Source of the DNA: Legionella jordanis
GTDB taxonomy: Bacteria > Pseudomonadota > Gammaproteobacteria > Legionellales > Legionellaceae
Length of the DNA: 64,000 nucleotides
Assembly: GCF_900637635.1 (NCBI RefSeq)
Contig: NZ_LR134383.1
Coordinates: 1,891,501-1,955,500, forward strand
Direction of reading: 5' to 3'
This document shows, piece by piece, positions 9,518 through 18,983 of the stretch; position 1 is the first letter of the stretch; every line of letters starts with the position of its first letter. The notes under the pieces were generated by a model. It did not search any database and was not told where the DNA came from. It saw only the letters and a list, made by a program, of their open reading frames with translations. The position numbers were made by a program, and so were the translations under genes.

Positions 9518-9718
9518 TTAGCGATTGATGAACCAGATTATGAGCATCACCACCAGGCTTAAAATGATGCACGTAGTAATTGGAAAATAAAAAGTAAAAT
9601 TACCTTTCTGAATAACAATATCTCCCGGCAAGCGTCCTAAAGGGAATTTTTTTAATAAAGGCCATAAAGCCGCCATAAGGATCAAAATAATACCCAATAT
9701 CAAAAGTAATTTTTGCAT
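9518..9718 (-). CDS. DUF2905 small membrane protein
   Basis: A 66-residue protein with two hydrophobic helices and the conserved middle FPLGRLPGDIVIQ, the DUF2905 signature. ATG 9718 is preferred over an upstream ATG at 9733 because GGAG lies 5 nt before it. The biochemical function is unknown; it is an inner-membrane protein. It is divergent from the L,D-transpeptidase gene. Confidence 0.85.
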   Translation of the reverse strand: MQKLLLILGIILILMAALWPLLKKFPLGRLPGDIVIQKGNFTFYFPITTCIILSLVVMLIIWFINR

Positions 9719-9830
9719 AACCACTCCGATCAATAAAATACCATTTTGAATTTCATATTAACTTTTTGTTAATTTTTGGTCTATAGTAACAATACAAAAG
9801 AATAAGAATTAATACTATCAAGGAGATACC

Positions 9831-11090
9831 ATGAAGAAAAAGCTGCTATGGATGTTAGCAGTAATTTCGATTTGTTTCTCTCAACTCTCCCCAAGCTCAT
9901 TGCCGCAACAAAAAAACATTGGCCAGGGCAACCAATTGCTTGCGCAGTTGATTTCGCCTAAACCGCCCTATGAATATTCAGGAATTCCAGTAACGCCAAT
10001 GAGGGAGATAGAAGCGATGTTGCGAAAAGAATCCCCCGCTTTGAGTCCTGCCGTGGCCAATAAGGTAATGACCAGCTTAAAATGCGCTGACAGGTACAAC
10101 ATTAATCACAATGAGATTTTAACAGTCATTGATTACTCCCTGCCCTCTAGTGAGAAGCGTTTATGGGTATTTAACCTAAGGCAAAAAAAGCTGCTGTACC
10201 ATACTTATGTATCGCACGGCATCCGTTCGGGAGCGCTGCTGACGAAATATTTTTCAAACAAATATGACAGCAAAGCAAGTAGCATAGGAGTTTATACCAC
10301 CGAAAAATCCTATCACGGCCGCGATGGATTATCCTTACAATTGGCAGGGCTAGATTCGGGTTTTAATGATAATGCAGCCAATCGGGCCGTGGTAATGCAT
10401 GGTGGTTGGTACGTTGATGAACAATTTATAAAACGTTATGGTAGACCAGGTAGAAGTTGGGGCTGTCCAGCTTTACCGCTGGATTTAACGTCCTCAATCA
10501 TCAACACAATAAAGGATAAATCCTTTCTGGTCATCTATTATCCCAGCGACAATTGGTTTGTTAAATCCAAATTTTTAAACTGTGAGAATTTTTCGCGATA
10601 TGAGTCAGGGGTGAATTTAGAAGATGATGTTAATCCACCTTTGCATGAAAGCCGTGAAGGTATTCTATATGTGGACATGAATCGAAATCACAGTCGTCAA
10701 GAAAATGAACCCGTTGTAGTCATCTCCTCTGATCGGTATGAACAAATTTTTCATAGCCGCCCGCCTCTGGAACGCATGTTACGCCGGCAGATTAATCAAA
10801 AGGAATATATTGCTCTAACTGAGTCGGAATTTAAGCGCGTAATGCTTGATAACCAGAATGCCAGTAGAGAAAGTTGGCAAGACATCTATTTTGTGGTTCC
10901 TGATGTTAAATTACAAAGAGGTTATTACATCACCCAAATGCGGGTTGTGGATTTGGGCACCATTGAGGATGTAAAATTCGATTCGGATTCTTCAGCCAGG
11001 GAAACCAGCAATGGTTTCACAGTTAAAACCAGCAACAAAGAGCTTAATTTAAGATTGACGGATCAATTTATTCGCTGGTTGGGACTATGA
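9831..11090 (+). CDS. murein L,D-transpeptidase catalytic-domain protein (YkuD_2 type)
   Basis: A 419-residue exported protein with an N-terminal signal sequence (KKKLLWMLAVISICFSQL). The L,D-transpeptidase motif appears as AVVMHGGWYV followed by GRPGRSWGCPALP, giving the His, the Ser-x-Gly-Cys and the nucleophilic Cys. The spacing matches the YkuD_2 branch. Such enzymes form 3-3 crosslinks in peptidoglycan or attach proteins to it, in the periplasm. A further ~200 residues after the catalytic domain have no recognised domain. The start is supported by AAGGAG 6 nt upstream. Confidence 0.85.
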   Translation: MKKKLLWMLAVISICFSQLSPSSLPQQKNIGQGNQLLAQLISPKPPYEYSGIPVTPMREIEAMLRKESPALSPAVANKVMTSLKCADRYNINHNEILTVIDYSLPSSEKRLWVFNLRQKKLLYHTYVSHGIRSGALLTKYFSNKYDSKASSIGVYTTEKSYHGRDGLSLQLAGLDSGFNDNAANRAVVMHGGWYVDEQFIKRYGRPGRSWGCPALPLDLTSSIINTIKDKSFLVIYYPSDNWFVKSKFLNCENFSRYESGVNLEDDVNPPLHESREGILYVDMNRNHSRQENEPVVVISSDRYEQIFHSRPPLERMLRRQINQKEYIALTESEFKRVMLDNQNASRESWQDIYFVVPDVKLQRGYYITQMRVVDLGTIEDVKFDSDSSARETSNGFTVKTSNKELNLRLTDQFIRWLGL

Positions 11091-11104
11091 TAATACCCCT
11101 ACCC

Positions 11105-11127
11105 ATCCCCTCTTTGTCAGAGGGGAT
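11105..11127. terminator. possible hairpin terminator
   Basis: An 8-bp inverted repeat, ATCCCCTC and GAGGGGAT, with a 7-nt loop lies between convergent genes, 15 bp after the transpeptidase stop. No T-run follows, so termination is only likely. Confidence 0.45.
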
Positions 11128-11133
11128 AGTTGA

Positions 11134-11376
11134 CTAGACAAAACAGTCTGTTTGAACTGCGGCCATAGATTTCTCAGACTGGTGCTCCAAAAGATCTCCC
11201 GGCTGACATTGAAGGTAATCACAAATGGCTTCCAAGGTCGCAAACCGAATGGCTTTAGCCTTTCCCGTTTTGAGAATGGACAAATTTGCTTCAGTTATCC
11301 CTATAGCCTCGGCTAAGTCTTTCAAGCGGCATTTCCTCTTAGCCATCACGACATCCAGATTAACAACGATGGGCAT
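11134..11376 (-). CDS. XRE-family (Cro/CI-like) transcriptional regulator
   Basis: An 80-residue DNA-binding protein made of one helix-turn-helix domain: RLKDLAEAIGITEANLSILKTGK followed by RFATLEAICDYLQCQPGDLL, the hallmark of the YozG-like single-domain XRE group. It sits 11 bp downstream of a DUF2975 membrane-protein gene on the same strand. DUF2975 and this small XRE type commonly travel as a pair and may form a membrane-linked regulatory unit. Confidence 0.85.
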   Translation of the reverse strand: MPIVVNLDVVMAKRKCRLKDLAEAIGITEANLSILKTGKAKAIRFATLEAICDYLQCQPGDLLEHQSEKSMAAVQTDCFV

Positions 11377-11387
11377 GTTCCAATCTC

Positions 11388-11930
11388 CTAAATCGTTAAT
11401 TGCGATTCGACTTTTAATTGCTGCGCTTCCTTAATGATCCAGGAAACCACTAAAAGAATTAAAGCAGTGATGATGGTAGTGCCATTTGCTTTTCCTAACG
11501 TGATGCTGGCTATACGCTCGCCAGGTCCGTTAGAGAAAGTTAAAGCGGCAGTTATTAGGGGTTGATAAATTAACTGGATAAGTTCACTACTAATCATGCA
11601 AAGACCGATTTGTTTAACCAGTTTAACGTGAGCTTCTTCAAATAGTTCCCCCTGCTCAAAGCGTTTAAACAGCTGGCTTAATTTATGGCAAATGAATACG
11701 GATATGGACATAGGCAAACTCGAAATGCCAAGCAGAATAAAGCGGTGAGCTGTAGAAAATTGCTCGGGGTGTTGCACTTTCCCTGGTGAAATGATGTGGT
11801 CAAAAAAACCCCAGCTCAACATAGCTTGGAGATTAAAGAACAGCAAATAAGTGGTGGCTAGGGGAATTAGAAAACAAAGCAGGCGAAAGAAGAGGGCCAA
11901 GAGATGGCTGGTGATTTGTATTTTTTTCAT
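11388..11930 (-). CDS. DUF2975 membrane protein
   Basis: A 180-residue protein with four hydrophobic helices and the DUF2975 middle LSQLFKRFEQGELFEEAHVKLVKQIG. It is an inner-membrane protein of unknown mechanism. The downstream XRE regulator gene follows after 11 bp, so the two are co-transcribed and probably act together. Confidence 0.8.
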   Translation of the reverse strand: MKKIQITSHLLALFFRLLCFLIPLATTYLLFFNLQAMLSWGFFDHIISPGKVQHPEQFSTAHRFILLGISSLPMSISVFICHKLSQLFKRFEQGELFEEAHVKLVKQIGLCMISSELIQLIYQPLITAALTFSNGPGERIASITLGKANGTTIITALILLVVSWIIKEAQQLKVESQLTI

Positions 11931-12044
11931 TATATTCTCTGATTGAATGACAGGAGTCGATATAATAGCAATAATTTATCGTTTTACAATAATAACTTAA
12001 TATGTTTCGATATTTATAGATTGGATTTTACTTATAGACTCGCA

Positions 12045-12527
12045 TCAGTGTTGCGCCAATGCAGCCAAGATGTCCTGCTCGATTTGCAAAGCCAATTGAT
12101 GCTTTGCTTCATGCAGGTCTGTGGGAAAAGCAAACTGAAGCTGCGCTGTTTTAACGGTTATCCCGTAAAGACGGAGGGTTCGAGGCAGCTGGCGAAGAAT
12201 CTGACCAAATTTTAATGCTTCAGCCACTCCAAGTTCATGACTTGAACACAAGCCTGAGAAAGCCTCAATATCTTCATTTTGCAAGCAAAGAATGCTGCCT
12301 TGAGGATGTGATTTCGAGACAATGGCATCAATGATAAATACCTTCTCATGCTCCTTAATGAGTTCAAGTAAGTACAAGGCAGGTCTATCATAACAAGTCA
12401 ATTGCAATTCCCCTTGATGCAAATGAGGAGATAAACTAAACTTTTTTTCCAGTAAATTGACGACCTGCCAGCCCAATTGATCAGCTCCAAAAGGCGATCC
12501 TATCCCTAATACAAGCAAACCCGTCAT
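12045..12527 (-). CDS. hydrogenase maturation protease
   Basis: A 160-residue cytoplasmic endopeptidase that removes the C-terminal peptide of the [NiFe]-hydrogenase large subunit after nickel insertion. The start MTGLLVLGIGSPFGADQLGW matches the family N-terminus, with the metal-binding acidic residue in the GADQLG loop. ATG 12527 overlaps the large-subunit stop (ATGA), which fixes the start; the longer frame to 12575 would run back into the large-subunit gene. A His equivalent is in SSHELGVAEAL. It is the last gene of the hydrogenase operon. Confidence 0.85.
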   Translation of the reverse strand: MTGLLVLGIGSPFGADQLGWQVVNLLEKKFSLSPHLHQGELQLTCYDRPALYLLELIKEHEKVFIIDAIVSKSHPQGSILCLQNEDIEAFSGLCSSHELGVAEALKFGQILRQLPRTLRLYGITVKTAQLQFAFPTDLHEAKHQLALQIEQDILAALAQH

Positions 12528-13819
12528 TCGCGACTCACGTTTAAAGTTAAAAAATGGGTTGAACAGGAAATGCAAGGATCATAATTGCGAATCACTCGCT
12601 CACTAAATAGACGCAATTCATCATCTTTTTTATTAAGGCCGAATTGTTTGAGCGAAAAACGTAAATCTTCCTCGATTCGCGCTTGATTTTGACTGGTCGG
12701 AGGCACGATTTGGGCAAAAATTACTTTCTGCTCCTTATTGATGTGATATTGGTGCCATAAAAGCCCTCTAGGAGCTTCAGTACAGCCAAAGCCCTTTCCC
12801 GATCCTGGCGTAAACGGAATTTTTGCTTGTTGAGGCGACTGATAGGAAGCAAGGATCCGGCTTGCCTCCAAAACACAAAGATAAATTTCTATCGCTCTCG
12901 CCACAATGCTATGATGCATGTTCAAGGTTGGCAGATTGAATTTTAGCTCTTGCAAGAAAGCAGTAATTTCCGAAGGAAGATGATCATAATTATTATTTAA
13001 GCGAGCAAGCGGACCGACCAAATAGCTTTTCCCCTTCAATAGACAGTGAAGAGCATTTGAGTAAGGCTGCTGAAATTCTTGAAAATGCTGCTCAAATTCT
13101 TCAATGGCTATGTTTAGTCCCTTATTAGAAACAATTCTTCCCTCGTTCATGGGGTACTCCTGCTCATGCCTTAAAGAAACGCAGGTGATATCCTCATGAT
13201 GTTTGGGGAAATTAAATGAACAAACCCAACGCAATAAATCCCGGCAGTCTTGGATTCTTTCCTGAGCTTTCTTCAGCATGTTTTCAATCGCGGAAACATC
13301 AGGTGCTTTGTAAAACCCGCCCACACAAGCACCAACTGGATGAACCGAACGGCCACCCAAAAGTCGTACCAACTCATTGCCAAATGCTTGCAGCCGCAAA
13401 CCGCGCTTTAGCTCTTCAGGATAAGACTTAGCCATCTCTGTCGCCGATTGGAAACCCAGAAAATCAGGCGCAGCAAGAAAATGCATGTGCAAGCCATGAC
13501 TTTCAAGCCATTCTCCACAATAAAATAATCGGCGCATCTGCCTAACCCATGGGCTAATGGACAGCCCAAAGCAGTGTTCTATGGCTTGTGCTGCGCTCAT
13601 TTGATAAGCCACGGGACAAATGCCGCAGATGCGAGCGACAATATCGAGCACCTCATGGTAAAAACGACCTTCAAGAAATTTCTCAAATAACCTTGGAGGT
13701 TCAAAAATTTTAAGCTGCACCAATTCAAGCTCGCCTTTTTGAATTTGAAGGTGTAAAGCACCTTCGCCTTCTACTCGTGCGAGAATTGGAATATCAACAT
13801 TTCTTATCTTCTTTGACAA
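12524..13819 (-). CDS. [NiFe]-hydrogenase large (alpha) subunit, group 3b type
   Basis: The catalytic subunit carrying the Ni-Fe site. The N-terminal motif RICGICP and the C-terminal DPCISCSTHF supply the four cysteine ligands; five residues after the His (TLNVSRE side) should be removed by the protease encoded next. At 431 residues it has the size of the soluble, NAD(P)-linked group 3 enzymes. The annotated start is TTG 13819, with GGGA about 8 nt upstream, and overlaps the small-subunit gene by 26 bp. With a beta iron-sulfur subunit and a gamma flavin subunit upstream, the arrangement matches the 3b (sulfhydrogenase-type) enzymes. Confidence 0.9.
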   Translation of the reverse strand: MSKKIRNVDIPILARVEGEGALHLQIQKGELELVQLKIFEPPRLFEKFLEGRFYHEVLDIVARICGICPVAYQMSAAQAIEHCFGLSISPWVRQMRRLFYCGEWLESHGLHMHFLAAPDFLGFQSATEMAKSYPEELKRGLRLQAFGNELVRLLGGRSVHPVGACVGGFYKAPDVSAIENMLKKAQERIQDCRDLLRWVCSFNFPKHHEDITCVSLRHEQEYPMNEGRIVSNKGLNIAIEEFEQHFQEFQQPYSNALHCLLKGKSYLVGPLARLNNNYDHLPSEITAFLQELKFNLPTLNMHHSIVARAIEIYLCVLEASRILASYQSPQQAKIPFTPGSGKGFGCTEAPRGLLWHQYHINKEQKVIFAQIVPPTSQNQARIEEDLRFSLKQFGLNKKDDELRLFSERVIRNYDPCISCSTHFLTLNVSRE

Positions 13820-14597
13820 TTTTTATTCCCTTGAAGTAAGTCCCTGTCTTGAGGAAAGCAGGAGCCTGATTATTAATGTGCAGGAAGCGCGCGGCAATTT
13901 CATCATCACTTCTACCCTGCTTTGCCTTAAACCATTCTCCCAAGGATTTTGGATTTGGATTTTCAAAAGGCCCATAACAAGCGTAACAAGCCCTATCTAA
14001 TCCCGGGCACAAAGCGCCACATCCTGTTTGCGTCACAGGCCCCATGCACGGTTCTTTCTTGGCCACCAAAACACACACCTGTCCTTTACGCTTGCATTCC
14101 ATACAAACTGCATCGCGCTTGATTTTTGGTGCCGCACCAGCCAGTAACGATTTAATTGCATCCAATACTTGATGACTGTTTACAGGACACCCCCACAACT
14201 CCCAATCCACGTGTACATGGTTGGAAATGGGGGTTGAAGTATCAAGACTATCAATGAATTGTGGTGAAGCATAAACCGAAGCCATCCATTCGGCATGGTT
14301 GGATAAATTCCTCAAGGCTTGAACTCCACCGGCCGTGGCGCATGCGCCAATGGTAATCATGTAGCGTGAGTTCTTGCGAATTTGCTTAATGCGTTCGACC
14401 TCAGCCGCCGTGGAGATACTGCCTTCGATAAAGGCAATATCAATTTTGGCATTCAAATCAATAAAACCTGCCTCCGCAAAATGGATAATATCCAGCCATT
14501 CTGTTAATTCAAGTAAAGCTTCTCCGGCATTTAAGAAAGCCAATTGGCAACCGTCGCAAGAGGTGAATTTATGCACTGCGAGTTTTGGCTTTGACAT
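13794..14597 (-). CDS. [NiFe]-hydrogenase small (delta) subunit
   Basis: A 267-residue electron-transfer subunit. FTSCDGCQLAF near the N-terminus gives the proximal cluster cysteines, and the C-terminal part has CMECKRKGQVC and CGALCPGLDRACYACYGP for the remaining clusters. No twin-arginine signal is present, so the enzyme is cytoplasmic, as expected for group 3. ATG 14597 (MSKPKLA) is chosen because it follows the gamma-subunit stop by one base; a longer frame to 14705 is an overlap artefact. Confidence 0.9.
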   Translation of the reverse strand: MSKPKLAVHKFTSCDGCQLAFLNAGEALLELTEWLDIIHFAEAGFIDLNAKIDIAFIEGSISTAAEVERIKQIRKNSRYMITIGACATAGGVQALRNLSNHAEWMASVYASPQFIDSLDTSTPISNHVHVDWELWGCPVNSHQVLDAIKSLLAGAAPKIKRDAVCMECKRKGQVCVLVAKKEPCMGPVTQTGCGALCPGLDRACYACYGPFENPNPKSLGEWFKAKQGRSDDEIAARFLHINNQAPAFLKTGTYFKGIKIVKEDKKC

Positions 14598-14598
14598 G

Positions 14599-15447
14599 CT
14601 AGAATCCTGCTTCCAAAAACAATGATTTGATTTGAGGATAGGCAAAAACAGGACCATCTTTGCACACAAATTGCCCGCCATATTGGCAATGTCCGCAATG
14701 TCCAAGCCCGCATTCCATATTCCGCTCCATGCTTAAATAAAGATCCTGTTCGGCAATCCCCTGCTTTAACAAGGCAGCTATAGCCACATGCAACATCCCT
14801 TCAGGACCGCACATCATGACCAGGGTGTTACTGCCTTTTAATTTTAGCGTTTGTATGTGATCCGTGATGTACCCCACGCTCCAAGGCCATTTAGGCCCCG
14901 CCTGATCTGCAGCGATATAGACCTCCGTGTCTTTAACCTTCTGCCATTGTGCATATTGCTTGCGAAAAATGAAATCATCGCTGTGTTTTATCCCTTGAAA
15001 AATCTTAAGCTCCCCATAGTATTCACGTCGGTTGATGACATAATTAATGGCCCCCACTGTAGGTGCACAACCCAGGCCACCGGTTATAATAACAATGTCT
15101 TTATTTAAGCCTTCTTTCATGGGCCAGCCGCGTCCATATGGCCCGCGTAAACCAAGGAAATCGCCTTCTTTTACAGCTTGCAACGCTTTGGTTACCCGCC
15201 CGACAGCCCGGATGGTATGGCTTAAGTAGTTTTTTTGTTCCGGATCAGAAGAAATCGAGATCGCAACCTCACCCACCCCAGGCAAATAAAGCATATTGAA
15301 TTGGCCTGGAGAAAATTGAAATGTTTCCTGGACTTTCTTTTCAGTAAACAGCAAATCCAGGGTAAAAATACTGGAAGCCTCCTGTCGTCGAGCAATAACT
15401 TGGACAGTCTTTGGCAGGTAAGGATCGACCAAATGGGGATTATTCAT
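14599..15447 (-). CDS. hydrogenase gamma subunit, FAD/NAD(P)-binding reductase
   Basis: A 282-residue protein of the ferredoxin-NADP reductase type that passes electrons between the hydrogenase and NAD(P)H. It has the FAD loop GLRGPYGRGWP, the nucleotide-binding VIITGGLGCAPTVGA and a C-terminal [2Fe-2S] cluster motif MECGLGHCGHC with a fourth Cys in FVCKDGP. ATG 15447 overlaps the beta-subunit stop; TTG 15453 is an alternative. Confidence 0.88.
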   Translation of the reverse strand: MNNPHLVDPYLPKTVQVIARRQEASSIFTLDLLFTEKKVQETFQFSPGQFNMLYLPGVGEVAISISSDPEQKNYLSHTIRAVGRVTKALQAVKEGDFLGLRGPYGRGWPMKEGLNKDIVIITGGLGCAPTVGAINYVINRREYYGELKIFQGIKHSDDFIFRKQYAQWQKVKDTEVYIAADQAGPKWPWSVGYITDHIQTLKLKGSNTLVMMCGPEGMLHVAIAALLKQGIAEQDLYLSMERNMECGLGHCGHCQYGGQFVCKDGPVFAYPQIKSLFLEAGF

Positions 15448-16576
15448 GATCAATCATCCTGACATTGCTTTCACCGGATATGGCTGATAACTCCTCGGTG
15501 ATATCAATCCCCACCGGACACCAGGTGACACAACGCCCACAACCTACACAACCGCTGCTGTCAAATTGTTCAAACCAGCTGCCTACTTTGTGGGTCAACC
15601 ATTGTCGGTAACGTTTTTTAATGTCGTCGCGAATTGGCTTACCGGCGAGATAACTATGCCCTGCTGTAAAGCAGGAATCCCATTCCCGCAAGTGTTGGCT
15701 GCCTGAACCATCAAGGTTCGGTTCATCACTTTCGGAATGGCAAAAGCAGGTTGGACAAACGAGCGTGCAATTACCACATGAAAGACAACGCTGTGCGACA
15801 TCATCCCAGCGCGGATGATTTAAATTGGCAAACAGCAAATCTTTAAGTCCACTTTGATTATTGAGTGGGATTCGTTTGCTTTGCATTCGGGCGCATTGCT
15901 CTATTTCTTGCTGTTCTTGCTGGAGTTGTATTGAACTGGCCTGATTTAAATTCAATTGCCTTAAAGCATGTTCTCCACGGACGCTTCCACTTCGAATAAC
16001 AAAGCCTTGCTGCAACTCTGTCATTAATAAATCAAATGGATTTCGCACTTCTGGACCTGTACCGGCCGATACACAAAAGCAATTTTTCGAGGAATAACTG
16101 CAATTTACCGCCACCACAAATAAAGAGTCTCGACGTGTTTTGTAACGGGAATCCACATATTTATTATTGATAAAAACCTCATCCTGGATGGCCATGGCCA
16201 CTAAATCGCAAGAACGGACGCCGATGATGGCTACGGGCATCTCCATAGCTTCTTGGGGAAGAAATTCGAGTTTGCCGCTTTCATTTCGTTTGACCTGCCA
16301 TACGGTTTCACGAGGCTTAAAGAGAATGGGTTTAATGGCTTGCGGCCCGTTTGACCAGGCAAAGGCTCTGTGCAGCTCCGATGTCTTAAGCTGATATTCC
16401 CCAGGCAATTGCTCATCCCTTACTCCCCAGGGCAATTGTCGGACATCATCCAAGCGGTCAAAAACAATGGCTCCGTCCCGCACTTGGGGGCCTACGCAAG
16501 AAAAGCCATCCTGCTTAAGAACATCCAGCAATTGCTGCAATTGCTCATGAGGTAAAAAAAATTCTTGACCGTCCAT
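15440..16576 (-). CDS. hydrogenase beta subunit, 4Fe-4S ferredoxin-like
   Basis: A 378-residue iron-sulfur protein of the HydB/anaerobic sulfite reductase A type. The C-terminal third has two [4Fe-4S] motifs, [16 protein letters not shown] and [16 protein letters not shown]. The N-terminal part carries [17 protein letters not shown], typical of this family. It bridges the gamma flavin subunit and the small subunit. It starts 13 bp after hypE, making the hyp and structural genes one transcription unit. Confidence 0.88.
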   Translation of the reverse strand: MDGQEFFLPHEQLQQLLDVLKQDGFSCVGPQVRDGAIVFDRLDDVRQLPWGVRDEQLPGEYQLKTSELHRAFAWSNGPQAIKPILFKPRETVWQVKRNESGKLEFLPQEAMEMPVAIIGVRSCDLVAMAIQDEVFINNKYVDSRYKTRRDSLFVVAVNCSYSSKNCFCVSAGTGPEVRNPFDLLMTELQQGFVIRSGSVRGEHALRQLNLNQASSIQLQQEQQEIEQCARMQSKRIPLNNQSGLKDLLFANLNHPRWDDVAQRCLSCGNCTLVCPTCFCHSESDEPNLDGSGSQHLREWDSCFTAGHSYLAGKPIRDDIKKRYRQWLTHKVGSWFEQFDSSGCVGCGRCVTWCPVGIDITEELSAISGESNVRMIDHE

Positions 16577-16589
16577 ATTCTTCCCTAAG

Positions 16590-17645
16590 TTAGCAAATCC
16601 TCGGCAATTGTTCGCCAGTTAACCAATCCATAATCCTCAAACCACCAAACTTAGTCTTAAGTTGCACAAAATGCCTAGGGTCATGCACCACCTCCCCTAT
16701 CATTTGAGCATGCTCACCTAATGGATGCTTTCGCATCACCTCAAGCAACCTTTGACTTTGTTCTGGAGCACAAATGGCCAAAAGTTTACCTTCATTGGCA
16801 ATATAAAATGGATCCAGGCCTAATAACTCACAAGCACTAGCGACCTCCTGTCTGACAGGAACACTGTCTTCATTGATTAAAAAACCAACCCCCGATTGCC
16901 TCGCCCATTCGTTCAGAGTCGTTGCCACCCCACCACGGGTAGGGTCACGAAGGCAGTGAAGATCCGGAACCGCGGCAATCATGTCAGCAACCAAGCTGTG
17001 TAATGGAGCACTGTCTGAGATTAAAGACGTGAAAAATTGCATGTTGTTGCGTTGAGACAAAACCGCCACACCATGATCTCCCATGTAGCCGCTTAAGAGG
17101 ACGTGATCACCCACTTCAGCCTTATCGCCAGAAATGGACACTCCGGGCGGAACAAAACCAATTCCGGTCATGCTGATAAAAACACCATCACCTTTACCGC
17201 GCTCCACAACCTTGGTATCACCGGTAATTATGGAGACGTCAGCTTCTTTTGCGGCGAGAGCCATCGAATTCACAATTTGCTTTAATTCTTTAAGGGGAAA
17301 ACCTTCCTCCAATATAAAACTGGCTGAAAGATATCGCGGTTTTGCGCCAGCCATGGCAATATCATTAATGGTCCCGTGAACAGCCAGCGAACCTATATCT
17401 CCTCCTGGGAAAAATAAAGGCGAAATGACAAATGCATCGGTGGTCATCACCATGCGTCCTGCATCCACTGGAAAACAAGCCTGGTCGTTTCTTTGAGCAA
17501 GCCATTCATTGTCGAAAGCGCTTAGAAAAATTTGTTCAATCAATTGCGCCATAGCTCGGCCGCCACTTCCATGACTTAAATCAATAAAGCCATGTTTTAT
17601 GTTTAATTTAGGTCCACCCCATGATTCCAGTAAGCTTTCTGTCAT
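16590..17645 (-). CDS. hypE: hydrogenase maturation protein HypE
   Basis: A 351-residue enzyme that dehydrates the thiocarboxamide on its C-terminal Cys to make the cyanide ligands of the Fe site. The N-terminal FIDLSHGSGGRAM, the ATP-binding core TTDAFVISP and RDPTRGGVATTLNE, and the exact C-terminal tetrapeptide PRIC are all present. ATG 17645 overlaps the hypD stop (TAATG), so the longer frame to 17798 is rejected. Confidence 0.95.
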   Translation of the reverse strand: MTESLLESWGGPKLNIKHGFIDLSHGSGGRAMAQLIEQIFLSAFDNEWLAQRNDQACFPVDAGRMVMTTDAFVISPLFFPGGDIGSLAVHGTINDIAMAGAKPRYLSASFILEEGFPLKELKQIVNSMALAAKEADVSIITGDTKVVERGKGDGVFISMTGIGFVPPGVSISGDKAEVGDHVLLSGYMGDHGVAVLSQRNNMQFFTSLISDSAPLHSLVADMIAAVPDLHCLRDPTRGGVATTLNEWARQSGVGFLINEDSVPVRQEVASACELLGLDPFYIANEGKLLAICAPEQSQRLLEVMRKHPLGEHAQMIGEVVHDPRHFVQLKTKFGGLRIMDWLTGEQLPRIC

Positions 17646-18748
17646 TACAACGCCCTCCCGTAGGCATAAACGGCGGCGCAAGCCCCTTCTGAAGAAACCA
17701 TACATGCCCCCAAAGGATTTTGCGGCGTGCAAGCTTTGGCAAACAATTTGCAATCCACTGGTTTTTTTAACCCTTTTAAAATCGCACTGCAATCGCATTG
17801 CTTGTGCTCAATGCCCTCAATTTCAGGCAATTCAAAACGCTTCTCAGCATCAAAACTGGCATAGTCAGTTTTAATTTGCCAGGCGCTTTCAGGGATTTGT
17901 CCTAAGCCTCTCCAGCCAAAACTTTCCCTAAGCTCGAAAACCTCCTGAATCATCTGCTGCGATTTAAAATTTCCCTCTAACGATACAGCTCGACTGTATT
18001 GAATTTCCACCTCACATCGCTTCTCATTCATTTGCCTGATAAGCATCAAAATCGCATGCAGAACATCCAGAGGTTCAAAACCAGCAATAACCACCGGTTT
18101 TCGATACTTTTTACTGACGTTTTCATAAGCTTTGCTGCCAATGATGATACTCACATGAGCAGGGCCTACAAAGCCTGTAAGTGAGGAGGCTGTATGAGAG
18201 TCGTGCAAAAGATTATCCATGGCAACTGGCGTAAGCACATGGCTGCAAAACACCGTAAAATTCGACAAACCCATCTTTTTGGCCTTTAAAATAGCAAAAG
18301 CCGTAGGTGCTGTGGTTGTTTCAAAACCAATGGCAAAAAAAATAACTTCTTTGTGCGGATTTTTTTTTGCCACCTGCAAAGCATCATCAACTGAATACAA
18401 CATGCGCACATCAGCGCCATTGGCTTTGCATTGAAGCAAACTTTGCTGGTTTGAACCCGGGACTCGGAGCATATCGGCATAGCTGCATAAAATGACATTT
18501 GAAATACTGGCCAGGGCAATGGCTTGATCAATCCTGCTGATTGGCAACACACACACCGGACAACCCGGTCCGTGTACCATTTCAATTTGCGCAGGCAATA
18601 AGCTTGGAAGTCCATAACGATGAATGGCATGTGTATGCCCGCCACAAAACTCCATAAAGCGATAGGATTTTTCCATTGCTTCTTTTTTAATGGCATCAAT
18701 TAAAACCTTGGCAAACTCCGAATTACGAAACTCTTCAATGTATTTCAT
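17645..18748 (-). CDS. hypD: hydrogenase maturation protein HypD
   Basis: A 367-residue iron-sulfur scaffold on which Fe(CN)2CO is assembled with HypC. Motifs include MEFCGGHTHAI, VHGPGCPVCVLP, FFAIGFETTTAP and the cluster-region cysteines near C-terminal CDCSAILKG and CTPQNPLGACMVSSEGACAA. Its ATG overlaps the hypC stop (ATGA), consistent with coupled translation. Confidence 0.95.
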   Translation of the reverse strand: MKYIEEFRNSEFAKVLIDAIKKEAMEKSYRFMEFCGGHTHAIHRYGLPSLLPAQIEMVHGPGCPVCVLPISRIDQAIALASISNVILCSYADMLRVPGSNQQSLLQCKANGADVRMLYSVDDALQVAKKNPHKEVIFFAIGFETTTAPTAFAILKAKKMGLSNFTVFCSHVLTPVAMDNLLHDSHTASSLTGFVGPAHVSIIIGSKAYENVSKKYRKPVVIAGFEPLDVLHAILMLIRQMNEKRCEVEIQYSRAVSLEGNFKSQQMIQEVFELRESFGWRGLGQIPESAWQIKTDYASFDAEKRFELPEIEGIEHKQCDCSAILKGLKKPVDCKLFAKACTPQNPLGACMVSSEGACAAVYAYGRAL

Positions 18749-18972
18749 GACGCGTCTCCACTTATCATGTTGGCAAACAATGCCAAAGTCTTTTCAGCCT
18801 CGTTTTCATCCAGTTTTGTCAATGCATATCCAACATGAAGGATGACGTAATCTCCCTCAGCGACTTCCTCAAGCAACACAGTTGAAATTTCTCGTTCGAT
18901 GCCACCGAGTGTCACAATAGCCCTGTCCTCGGCAAGCAATTTGCTAATTTTTGCGGGTATGGCAAGACACAT
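18745..18972 (-). CDS. hypC: hydrogenase maturation chaperone HypC
   Basis: A 75-residue chaperone that carries the Fe(CN)2CO unit from HypD to the large subunit. The essential Cys2 is in MCLAIPAKI, followed by the conserved GDYVILHVGYALTKLDENEA. Confidence 0.95.
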   Translation of the reverse strand: MCLAIPAKISKLLAEDRAIVTLGGIEREISTVLLEEVAEGDYVILHVGYALTKLDENEAEKTLALFANMISGDAS

Positions 18973-18983
18973 AAAAATTCCCT

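Noticed and set aside
11943-12215. 90-residue plus-strand frame beside the hydrogenase protease
   Set aside because: Mostly antisense to the protease gene; a shadow.
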